Source: Paraphoma chrysanthemicola (taxonomy: Eukaryota > Ascomycota > Dothideomycetes > Pleosporales > Phaeosphaeriaceae). From it: a stretch of DNA of 64,000 nt. Shown one piece after another: positions 48,340-58,257 of this stretch. Each line of letters begins with the position of its first letter. Within the stretch, counting starts at the first letter, position 1. The notes under the pieces are model-generated. The model did not search any database, was not told the DNA's origin, and was given only the letters and a program-made list of their open reading frames with translations. Location: assembly GCA_020744225.1 (NCBI GenBank), contig JAGMWG010000002.1, forward strand, positions 2,695,376-2,759,375. Reading direction: 5' to 3'. Position numbers and translations under genes: made by a program.

Positions 48340-49799
48340 TCAAGCGGCTCCCAACAAACTCATGACAATCCTGAATCCGCGCTCATACTCGACGTCCCAG
48401 TAGCCCCACTTCCTGCTCATAGCGACGGCGGCAAAGGTGCATCCACCGGTGGTGGTGAGGTTGTTGGTGTATTTCATCCATTCGTCCTGACTACCGAAGG
48501 TGACCGTTCCTAGGATCCAAAACCCTGTTCCGATAGCGGGAAGCACGAGGGCAACAGAAGCCGCAATGGCGCTGAGCCTGAGCTTGCCTAGGATATGATG
48601 GCGCCCGCCCTGTTTAAAGACGACTACGACAGTGCACATGACGAACTGTACTGCGACTATCAGGACCTGAACAGCTTGAACGATGGAGAGATCGAGGAGG
48701 TTCCAGTCGATGGTGTTGGGGAAGTTCTTGGCCCAGTTGATGCACGCCTCTGGCACGCCATGTGCGATGAGAGATGGGTCGCTGACGGCTTTTGAGACCT
48801 CGACGTAGATTGGGTGGGTATGTTTGCTGTCGAACCAAGCATACTTGAAGTGCAGACCGACCACGACGAGAGAGAGGATCCACATGAAGGCCGTGATGGC
48901 CGCGAAGAGGATGGAGACGAAGAACCACCTTGTCGGACCAGAGGTGGGTTGGGTAGTATTCGCCTCTTCCACGTGCGGTACCTTGTAGTAGTCTACGGCT
49001 TGCCCGTATGGAGTCGGCTGGGGTGCGCTGTACAAGACAGCTGGAGGCGAGGACCTTTTCTTAGCATCAAGCAATCGCACGAGCCAGATATAATTGAATG
49101 GTACAAGCCATAAAATGACACTACCGGAAGGATTAGTTTCTTGCGACTCCAGAGAAAGGGCGGATGAGGCACTCACCTGACCCAGGAGAACCGGTTCGCG
49201 ACTGCGAACCCGTGGAACGTCTTGACAAACCAGGCGAGCATTCGCGCCACATCAATAGGAAGCTGGATCCAAAACAGGATTGGGAGCTTCATATCCTGTG
49301 CGCCTTCCCGCTCGACGGTCCTCGTTGTCCACCAGAGACCCAACCATGTAAAAACGAGACTAACGAATTGCGCAGTAAAGGTCGGCCACCATGGTGTGAA
49401 GGCATACTGCGTGGGTTTAGAGGGAATCATGATGGGCGTTCCCTTCATTTTCTGGCAGAAGCTCTCTTGTTTGTCCACCCAGGTGCTTTTGATGAAATCG
49501 GCGCCATTGGTGCCGCCGCCGCCACTGCTACTACTTCCACCACCTCCACCTCTGCCTCGTGGGTCTCTTGGGACGACCTTACCCCTAGCCGTGGTTGTGG
49601 CATTAGCCGCCGATAGTGTGGCAGTGGTGTTGATGGGACATGGCTGTAGCCCAGTGTTTTTCCAGAGCTCGAAATGGCTGAATGCGGACTGGTCGACGAA
49701 GGAGCCGTTGGCATCGGCTTGGACAAGCGATGGCAGGGTGGATTGAACGAGAAGCAGGTGCACCAAACATGAAGCTAGCTTTTGAAGCGACTTCCCCAT
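48340..49799 (-). CDS. predicted multipass membrane protein with signal peptide, function unknown
   Basis: Two exons, 49799-49177 and 49120-48340, giving 467 residues; the junction (AG|T, serine) restores a continuous frame. The N-terminus MGKSLQKLASCLVHLLLVQ looks like a signal peptide. A lumenal region with NTT/NAT glycosylation sites and a Gly/Ser linker (~70-100) follows. About seven hydrophobic segments come next, among them FTAQFVSLVFTWLGLWW, VILWLVPFNYIWLV, WFFVSILFAAITAFMWIL, VQVLIVAVQFVMCTVVVV and ASVALVLPAIGTGFWILG. I do not recognise the family. The topology suggests a plasma- or endomembrane protein, and receptor-like or scaffold roles are only guesses. Confidence 0.75.
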
Positions 49800-50588
49800 T
49801 ATCGCGATGATCGTTGGAGGTGAGGTTGCCAACTATTGAGATTGGAAATGCAGCAGCAAACACATCAAGGGCGCGGAAAGGATTTTGTCTTTGCGTGCCA
49901 GCTGAATGAGCTGAAAATGGCACTGCTCGTGGCTGTAACAAGCGGGATGAGCTCGCCAATGGAGACGGCGATCTCCGTGCTGTTGTTCGCTTAAGCAAGC
50001 CTCATGATCGTTATGAGATTGGACACCAAAGAGTTCTGCGTCAAAACTCGCTTGTCAATTCCCCTTCTGCACAGGGCGGGTCAGGAATACGCCGATTCTT
50101 GTCAGCTCGCCGGGATAGAAGAGATAGATGTAAATGGGTGGAGTGATGATTCGCCGTCTGACCAATAGCGCGTGCGCACGGGCCTGTGCGCACATCGAAC
50201 ATGCTTAGCTCACAGCCACAAGGCACCATACCAGTAGAATGAAGGAACTCTGGTAAAGTCAAATTCAACGGAAATAATTCTTAGGTCTTGAGATCACGTA
50301 GCGACGTGTCGTCACATCGTCTCTTGGATCAAATCCAACGCTTTCACAATCGACGTAGCCATCTGCACGATTCAAACGTCATCGAGTTCAAGCACAAATA
50401 CCGACGCATAAGCATATATTACATGATAGTGTCTCCACCAGCTACATACAGAACGCCAGCTGTTCATCTCAACAACGCAGATCCAGAGCAGGTGTACATA
50501 ATAGACTGTAACCAACTCGTCAAGCTCATCTCTTCGATCATAGTCCATTACTAACAACATAATCCACTCATCCAGCCTCTATCACCAT
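49800..50588. other. intergenic region
   Basis: Promoter side of the membrane protein and 3' flank of the small secreted protein. No gene supported. Confidence 0.5.
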
Positions 50589-51139
50589 CTACAATACAGC
50601 CATCAAGCCTATTGCCCCCATCAAAAATGCTCCAGCAAGGGAATCCTTTTTCACGGCGGCACCAGTAAATTGCACGACTGGAGCAGTGCTGGTAGCTGTA
50701 AAATTGCTAACAGCGCTTGGTGTGGGTGCGACAGGAGGAGGGGTGACCGAGACAACAGGGGCAACGGATGAGGGAACGACAGCCGGTGTGCTCACAGCAA
50801 CAGTTGCCGGAAGGGAGAATTGCTGACGGACAGCACAAGTTGCCGGGTCCTCACCCTAAATCACCATTAGTAAAAGTCTTTCACAAAGGGGGCTTGCTGT
50901 GAGAACCATACATTACGACAACAGTAGCCGACTACGGGAGCGCAGTACTGACCCGCCGGACAGTAATGCCCATTCGAACAGCAAGTGGCATCCGTTGGCC
51001 TGCAAAAGTTCCCTCCGCAGGATATAGGCGCGCGTGCAGGACAGGTACCTTGGCGGGGAAGGAGTTCGGAGCGCAGGGCTAGCTGGGCGGAGAGGACGAT
51101 TGGTGCAAGGACGAGGACGGTGGAAAGAAGTTTGAGCAT
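50589..51139 (-). CDS. small cysteine-rich secreted protein with predicted GPI anchor
   Basis: Two exons, 51139-50912 and 50855-50589, giving 164 residues. An N-terminal signal peptide (MLKLLSTVLVLAPIVLSAQ) is followed by a compact Cys-rich module of ~45 residues with a dozen cysteines in a chitin-binding-like spacing (CGGNFCRPTDATCCSNGHYC, then CxPVVGYCC). A Ser/Thr/Pro/Val-rich stalk of ~50 residues follows. The end is a hydrophobic tail (GAFLMGAIGLMAVL), the usual GPI-attachment arrangement. It should be displayed at the cell wall or membrane and could bind chitin or act as a host-interaction protein; neither is shown by sequence alone. The intron is phase 0, between the Cys module and the stalk. 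Confidence 0.82.
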
Positions 51140-52559
51140 CTTCGACGGATGGGAAGAGAGATTCACAGATTGTTTTGATAGAAAAGGATCGGTGGATGCT
51201 TGGGGATATTGGAGCAATGTGAAATTGAGAAATGGCCTGGCGCCTCCCAGTCTATTTAATGCAGATGTTAAGCGGCCACTGGCACTGGTAACTTCCGTCA
51301 CACGAGACGCCATCAACACTGTAGATCAAACCGCAATGCACAGGCTCACAGATAGCTGAAAATAGCCTTTTCCATCGCCTGGGGTTGGATGAATGCAAGT
51401 GGATCGGGAGCCTGGTCTAGAAACGATAGCAAGAAGTGCTATCTTCCACACACATCCTGGTTTGCTGGCTCTGGTAATGCCAGGGATCGCTCGTACTTGC
51501 TGCAGCCAAGATTTGGGGGCTCTTTGTCCGCCTTTGCAGACAGCGCCAAATCGATAATCGAATGCAGCCACACACTAGGCTAGTGACGAAAGCTGTGTTG
51601 TTGTCGATTTCGAAACAGGACCCATTACCTCGATAACTGATGAGTATAATTTTTTGGAAGCTTTAGAAGCGCAGGCCCGGCTTCAGTCATCGAGAAGCCT
51701 TCCTTCTGCGTAGACTATCTCAACTTGGCTGAATGCTCTTTGTTTTGTTAGGTATGTGAATCTATTCTGAAGCCGCAATTCGAGGCTCTAAGCGTATGCC
51801 CATCACATTCCTACCTGTGCTACTGCAGAAAAAGCGGAGAACTCAATTCCAGCCCACGTTTCAGAATAGCGGCCTTTTTTCAGCCGCATTTTTGACTACA
51901 CCGTGTTACGCTGTTCTAGATTTTCCAGTTATGGTCTCGCCAAAAGGATTCCCTCCTGGTTTGTATCATGTGTTTATGCTCGACTCATGCAGGCTACGTA
52001 CAGGTGGTAGCAACTTGGCACTGTTGAAGCATGCGAAGCTTCCAGCCACCAAATAACATAGTTTCTTGTTGATCCTTCTCATGAGCCCTAAAACTATCAG
52101 CCTCTACCGAGTCCTTGGTCAACAGGCCCCTGTTCTCTCGTATTTCGCATTCTGTAGGTCGAGTTTACCTACCGCCGCTTCAGGGGTAGACCTCCAGGGC
52201 CTGAAGATCATTGGTATGTGCTAGGGTGCTGTAGGTGGCTATGTTGCACAGGCTGCAGCATACCAACGTTGGTAGCTGAAAGAAGGTTCGTCGGGCAGAC
52301 GTCGCGTTGTTGTCAGATTGGTCAAGCTTTAGACGTGGCGCTTCCGCGGAGACTTGTGGTTCAGCCGCACCTCCGAACAGCGAACCCAATCACGTAATGA
52401 GCCTTACGACTGAGAGAGAAGATTGAATCTTTAACGGCGCAAAAGAGTGTAATTGCGTCGCTTCTGATCGCTTTGGTAAATAGCTAACAATGATCCAGAT
52501 TTCTGTAATTGCGTCCTAATTCATCTCTTCTTCCTCCGTCTTTCCACTCAACGTCTAGC
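51140..52559. other. intergenic region bordering the subtelomere
   Basis: Upstream region of the Cys-rich protein, then sequence without genes. The frames at 51796-52056 (+) and 52180-52389 (-) show no family likeness. The base character switches to AT/CT-rich from about 52.56 kb. Confidence 0.45.
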
Positions 52560-52737
52560 CTAACAGTTAGTACTACTTGCGTCCCTGTGTAATTTGAACT
52601 TAGCAGGGAAAAAGCTCTGTGCGCTGTCGCGAGCTACTCAGATTACTAAATCTAACCTTTGCTTTTCTACTTAGCGCGACGCGTTGCAACTCTACTCCTA
52701 ATTCCTATCTAGGAATAACAAATTGCCTCCTAATTTC

Positions 52738-52848
52738 TACTCTTTTCTCTCTCTTCTCTCTCTTCTCTCTCTTCTCTCTCTTCTCTCTCTTCTCTCTCTT
52801 CTCTCTCTTCTCTCTCTTCTCTCTCTTCTCTCTCTTCTCTCTCTTCTC
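52738..52848. repeat. 9-base pyrimidine tandem repeat
   Basis: About twelve head-to-tail copies of TTCTCTCTC. In one frame it translates as repeated Phe-Ser-Leu, which creates a false open frame at 52619-52927. Confidence 0.9.
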
Positions 52849-54165
52849 TTACTTATTGTATTCTCTTTTTAATATTATAACTGCGCTCTCTACTTTCTGT
52901 TCTACGCACTCGCTTAAGTCTAACTAGAGCTTACTTTACTCTACCTAGCTCTCCTAGCTAGACTACGCGTCTTACTCTCTTTTTAGTACTCTCTTAAGAA
53001 CGCTCTCTAAGTCTAGTCTACTCTCTTTGCCTACCTAGCCTAAGCCTAAAGACTTTACTGCTGTTAAGTTAGCCTTTATAGAGCTTTTTTCTACCTTTAA
53101 CTACTTATCTACCTTTCTGCACTAGCTTATCTTCTTACTATTCTTAGCTACTAAGTCTACTAGCGCGCTTTTGCCTAGCTCTTTACTCTAGAATACTATA
53201 CCTACTAGCGCGTTTACACCTACTACTTACTCCTAGGCTAGTATGCTTACTAGTGCGCTTATACCTACTATTTTATTACTCTAGCCTATTAAGTCTACTA
53301 GCTTACTTATACCTATCTCTATAAGGCTTATACTCTAGACTACTTTAATTACTAGTATTACACTCTCTACTCTATATATAGTCTTAGTAGTATACTTTCT
53401 TAAGCTTATAATATATAAGCTAGTACTCTTCTACTTCTTTATATATAAGTAGTATAAGATTACACTTATAGAAAGTTATATTATATAGTACTTTAGTAGT
53501 CTAGATATAAAAATAAAAATAGGCTAGTATAGATACTATAAGAGAGATATCTAGTAATTATAATAGGTATAGTTAGTAGTATATAAGAGTACTTACTTAG
53601 TTAGTCTTACTAATGTTAAGAACTTAGCTTCTTAGAAGTCTCTAAGACTTAGTGCTATACTTATAGTTAACTCTTACCTTAACTTAAGATATAGCTACTA
53701 CTATAAGATTAAGAATCTAGCTACTAACTACTACTACTACTTTCTATATTACTAATAGTAAGTAATATATAAGTACTATACTAAACTCTATAGCTAGATC
53801 TTTATTAGCTATAAAGGTAAGCTAAAGAGTAACTCTACTCGAGAGGACTCAAGGAAACCTAGAGGCATCCTGCTCCTAATTAGCTAGGTACTCCTAGCTG
53901 CTAAGAGAACATTAACCTCAACTCTTTAGAATTCCTACCTCGAAACCTAGTAGGATTCTTAGGCTGTTAACGTTACAGAATAAAACTAAGTAGGCTGTTT
54001 TATAGAGAATTGCGCTGCAAAAAAAACTGCGTCTTTTATTTTAGCTATACTATCTATCTATCTATACTTATAGAGGCTAGCATTACTAGTAAAGTAACGC
54101 TCTACTAACTCTTCTACCTACTCTACTTTTTCTTCTCTTCTTACTTCTTTATACTTACTTTTCTT

Positions 54166-54169
<4 letters not shown>

Positions 54170-54200
<31 letters not shown>
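54170..54200. repeat. (CT)n microsatellite
   Basis: About 15 uninterrupted CT dinucleotides inside the RIP-like block. Confidence 0.9.
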
Positions 54201-54202
<2 letters not shown>

Positions 54203-54479
54203 ACTATACTAGATATACTAAAGTAGGTACTTAATTTACTTTCTTACTTACCTACGTATAAAGTAATTATCTACTAGAATTATAGCGCTATTTTAAACTA
54301 GAACTAGCATCTTTAAGAGGCGTACTAGCTACCTAAGTAAGTCTACTACGCTATTTAAGACTAAAAAGGCTTTAACTAGCTTTTACTTAACTTCTCTAAC
54401 TAAGTCTCTCTACTTACACTACTTAGTCTACTTATTTCTCTTCTTAGTACGCTAATTAATACTCTTACGTGCTAGGAAC

Positions 54480-54645
54480 TAGGCTATAGCTTTATTAGTA
54501 CGCACGTTAAGGCTGTATAGTAGTACCTTAGCTAGAAATACAGCTAGTACGCTACTAAAGCTAATTTCTAGCACTAGAGTAAAGTAAAGGTATAAACCTT
54601 CTTTAAAACAGGTAGCTGTTAGTAATACTTTACTATATTCTACTC
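54480..54645 (+). pseudogene. telomere-linked helicase relic, innermost fragment
   Basis: Translation across stops shows the zinc-finger-like region and the block that reads KVQTFF and GRLQKYF in the helicase gene at 58.6 kb; here it is KV-TFFKTG then YFT. The likeness stops abruptly where the first 375-base repeat begins (~54647). Only ~150 bases remain recognisable. It is heavily mutated. Confidence 0.5.
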
Positions 54646-54646
54646 T

Positions 54647-55023
54647 CTAATTAAGACAACGCGACTATTTAGGCCTATTATGTGCCGAAATTAGCTAGTA
54701 CTACTATTACGCTAAGTGAAAGTAGACAAAACAGCACGCGAATGGCTATATGCAAAAGGTTTGTTAATATTAGTAGGATTGCTTTAATCTGTATAAGAAA
54801 GTTATTTACATTAGTCGTAATAGTAGAGTTATTACTTTATGTATTAGAATAACTATATAGTTATAGCTAGGTAAGTTTCGTTGTGTTCATAAGAGTTAGT
54901 AAAGTTCTACTGCGAACGCAGATTACGCAGCCTATTACAACAGTTATATTTTAGCAGAGTAATAACAGAACTTATATTTAGAAAAGGGGCTTTAGCAGCT
55001 TTATTTAAAGACAGCGCTTACCT
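54647..55023 (+). repeat. 375-base subtelomeric direct repeat, copy 1
   Basis: Nearly colinear with 57313-57688. All differences I could pick out by eye are C/T or G/A transitions. It begins near TAAGACAACGCGACTATTTA. It lies immediately upstream of a helicase relic, as copy 2 lies upstream of the fuller helicase gene, so it may be the leader of the helicase element. Confidence 0.85.
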
Positions 55024-55139
55024 AGCGTAGGCTATACACTTAACACATTGCTATACAAAAGCATTAACTATAGAGAAATATAGAAGGTTACTTTAAGACA
55101 CAGCTAGTAACTAAGATTACTACTTGTTTGCAGAACTTA

Positions 55140-57290
55140 TTAAGGTAATAGAAGATACGTAGCAAAGTAAGTACTCTTACTGTAGATAATGCAGAAAAGT
55201 ACTTCTACTATCTTTACAAGTATACAGTGCTTGTCTATCTAGAACACGCGACAGGCGTACAGAATCTTAACTTACATCTTCGCGACTACTACGCTGTACT
55301 AGCCAAAGAGCAGAGAGCAATTATTAAGCAGTATAGCTAGGCTATAATCAAAAAAGCTAATTAGGTGCACTTACTATTACTAATAAGAAGGCTGATTAAA
55401 GAGCTTAGAAAGCTGCTAAGTAGATATTAATGCACTAATATAGACTGTAATTATATCTCTATTAACAAAGTCGTCTTTTAGACATACTACAAGAAAGAGC
55501 ACAAGCTGTAATGAGTAAGTAATACAAGCAAGCTCTATACAGAAGTTAAGGTGTAGACGTTCTTTTAGACAGGTAGGTTGCAGCAATACTTTGTAGTTAA
55601 TGAAGCTAACAACAAGAATAAGCTGTCTACTGTAGTTAAGGTGTAAGATAAGATAGACAAGCTACTTACTAGTTAGAGTAAGACGAAGCAGCTAGAGAAA
55701 GAAAAGGCGTAGGTTATAGACGCAGAGGCAGTAAAGACAGACAGAACTAGCTAGTTTAAGTAGACTAGGTAGCTAGAGCATCTTGCAAAACAGAACTAAA
55801 TGCATCTTATATATTAGATTTAACTGCCTAGTGTACACAAAGCAAAGCTAAAGTAGGCTACTAAGCTAACAGAGCTGCTTATTAAAAGAAGCGTTAAGAG
55901 CTTATTAACGCTTACACATAAGACGCAACAATAGCTAAAGAGTGTAAAACAATATAAGATTAATTAGCAGCTAATTGCTTAACTATAAAACCTAGAGAGT
56001 TAAGCCTAGTATACGAGCTATATAGTTAAGTTTATCTACTACTTTCTTTGCATTATCGCAGACGAGAAGAGCAGAATTACGCAGATAAGGGCTCGTTAAG
56101 ACAATAATATTGACAGCAACAGCGTTACTACTAAGAGTAGCAAGGATAGCGATAGTACGAGTTTAATTTCTAGACGCAAGGGTAATAGCAATAGCAACAG
56201 TAAAAGTAATAGTATTAGCTGTTGCTAATAACGTTAAGGTTACGCAAAAGCAGTAGATATAATAAAGAACGCACGTAAGCTCTTCTGTTAAACTAAGATA
56301 CAGAAGCGACTAGCTATACAGCTATAGGTTGCTCTAGACAGAGAAGATACTAGTGCTTAGACAGAGGCACTGCTTAAGGCGCTAGCGTCGTTTATCTTCA
56401 AGCCTGTTAGCAATAGACTGTTTAGTAGTAGCTTAATTTACTTTCTAGCCGTGCTAGGTATTAACTCTAAGATAGACTGCTTACGCAAGGCAAAGCACTA
56501 TTTGTATATGCTTATAGGTATAATCTACTGCGTAAGAGTACTTAGTGTTAAGAAGCTACTTCTAGCAGCACAGCGCAATAAGCAGACAGACAAGAACTAA
56601 GAGCAATTTCTAATTATAAGAAGGAAATTTCTAGCAGACAGTTTATACAGTCTAATAAGTAAGATTATTAACTTACTAGTATATAGGAAGTTTGTTGCGC
56701 TAAACGCTAGCAACTTAGGTAATGTATACTAGTTAAAAGACAAGAAGATTTTTTATCTGCATAGCTAGCTAATTGTTCTTAATTGCTTCTGCAGAATAGC
56801 TTAGGAGCTAGTAGCTAAGGCAGAGTATACGCTATGGCAGGAGCTACTTTGAACTGTAAAGGCAGCTAACTAGTTTGCTATTAGACTTAAAGAGCTAGTT
56901 AACGATGTTATATTTACTTAGCGTAGTGTCTCTTTTATCTATTAGCGCGATAATAGTCTTAATAGTAGGCTACTGTAGATACTTACTTAATTATTGCAGA
57001 GCTAAGAAGAACAGAAAATGCGCTCTAGTAATAAGAAGTAGAAGATAAAGCAGGTGAAGCAGTACTTGCGTTAGGTAGATCGCTTCTTAGAGTTACTAAT
57101 AGTGTGCGTTTACGTAACTTTAGAGCAGCTAAGTAGAGAGTCTAAGATTACTATAATGCAGTATCGTAATAGCGTACTGCAGGACTAAAATATCTTTGTT
57201 ATAGACAGACAAGTTATAACAGTTATACGTTATTACAAGTCGTAATTGCAGTAAGATAAGCTAAAAGTAGTACTGCGGTTTCTCCTCACC
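55140..57290 (+). pseudogene. telomere-linked helicase relic, RIP-mutated N-terminal half
   Basis: Read across many stops, this stretch matches the gene at 58.2-60.3 kb in the same order. A zinc-finger/His region lies at ~55.19-55.35 kb and the KVQTFF..GRLQ block at ~55.55 kb. Near 57.05-57.29 kb there is a block corresponding to YLRELDRFKEL through VVRYYKSQSQ and PRFL. It ends exactly where the copy-2 repeat region begins, so the helicase core was never present or was lost. The many TAG/TAA codons in place of Trp/Gln codons and the TA richness fit RIP. Confidence 0.7.
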
Positions 57291-57312
57291 GAGAGAAGGC
57301 TAACTATCAGGC

Positions 57313-57688
57313 CTAACTAAGACGACGCGACTATTCAGGCCTGTTATGTGCCGAAATTAGCTAGCGCTACTATTACGCTAAGTGAAAGCAGACAAAACAG
57401 CACGCGAATAGCTATATGCAAAAGGTTCGTTAATATTAGTAAGATTACTTTAATCTGTATAAGAAAGTTGTTTACATTAGTTATAATAGTAGAGTTATCG
57501 CTTTATGCATTAGAATAACTATATAGTTGTAGCTAGGTGAGTTTCGTTGTGTTCATAAGAGTTAGTAAAGTTCTGCTGCGAACGCAGATCACGCAGCCTA
57601 TTACAACAGTTATATTTCAGCAGAGTAATAACAGAACTTACATTTAGAAAAGAGGCTTCAGCAGCTTTATTTGAAGACAGTGCTTACC
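57313..57688 (+). repeat. 375-base subtelomeric direct repeat, copy 2
   Basis: Second copy of the repeat at 54647-55023, with more retained C and G, hence less mutated. It runs directly into the 28-base tandem array and precedes the fuller helicase gene by ~570 bases. Confidence 0.85.
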
Positions 57689-57882
57689 TAACTAATATGA
57701 GGCAGGGTTTTAGGCCTAACTAATATAAGGCAGGGTTTTAGGCCTAACTAATATAAGGCAGGGTTTTAGGCCTAACTAATATAAGGCAGGGTTTTAGGCC
57801 TAACTAATATAAGGCAGGGTTTTAGGCCTAACTAATATAAGGCAGGGTTTTAGGCCTAACTAATATAAGGCAGGGTTTTAGG
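57687..57882 (+). repeat. tandem array of seven 28-base units
   Basis: Seven contiguous 28-base units beginning CCTAACTAATATAAGGCAGG and ending TTTTAGG. Units 2-7 are identical; unit 1 has one A-to-G difference. There are no spacers. Each junction creates AGGCCT, a palindromic hexamer. A truncated start of another unit follows. Confidence 0.95.
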
Positions 57883-58257
57883 CCTAATTTTCGCCAAATA
57901 TCGCTTAACGTTAGAGTTTCCCACTTTTCGCACGGCAATTCTAAGGCCCAAAACCCACTTCATCAACCCCCCAAAACCCAAGAACTTCTAACTATTATCC
58001 ATTAATATTTGGTACAGATTTATCTTAAAATTACATACACAATCAATCTCTAGAGTTGCAGCACATCAGTCTTGTGTTGCGTCGTTGAAATCACTGCTGC
58101 AGACACAGAGAACGTTAGGATGGAGAACCCCGTCTAGGACAGCCGAGCAGCTGTCGCGCAAGCTAAGCAGCAAATCAACAACAGCGCACGTTGCGCAAAC
58201 AACCAACAATAGCCGCAGAAAATTACTAGAGAGAACTGCGACACTGTTATCTGCTTT

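Larger units (their letters stand above)
52560..57686. other. AT-rich, RIP-like subtelomeric block
   Basis: About 5 kb with almost no open frame, dominated by TA-rich words and stop codons in all frames. Within it are relics of telomere-linked helicase copies and repeats listed separately. The 52.9-54.2 kb part is TA/CTA-rich and no origin can be recognised. Visible transition-only divergence between its repeat copies supports repeat-induced point mutation. Dinucleotide indices were not computed. Confidence 0.7.

Noticed and set aside
49164..49746. Plus-strand frames of 150-174 codons
   Set aside because: Antisense to the first exon of the membrane protein, caused by its Gly/Ser repeat.
52619..52927. 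102-codon open frame with repeated Phe-Ser-Leu
   Set aside because: It is only the translation of the 9-base pyrimidine microsatellite; no conserved flanks.
54647..57688. LTR retrotransposon with 375-base LTRs
   Set aside because: The DNA between the repeats matches the helicase gene, not gag/pol, and the second repeat is followed by another helicase copy, so the repeat is better read as the helicase element's leader.
57687..57882. CRISPR-like array
   Set aside because: Units are contiguous with no spacers and the genome is fungal; it is a plain tandem repeat.
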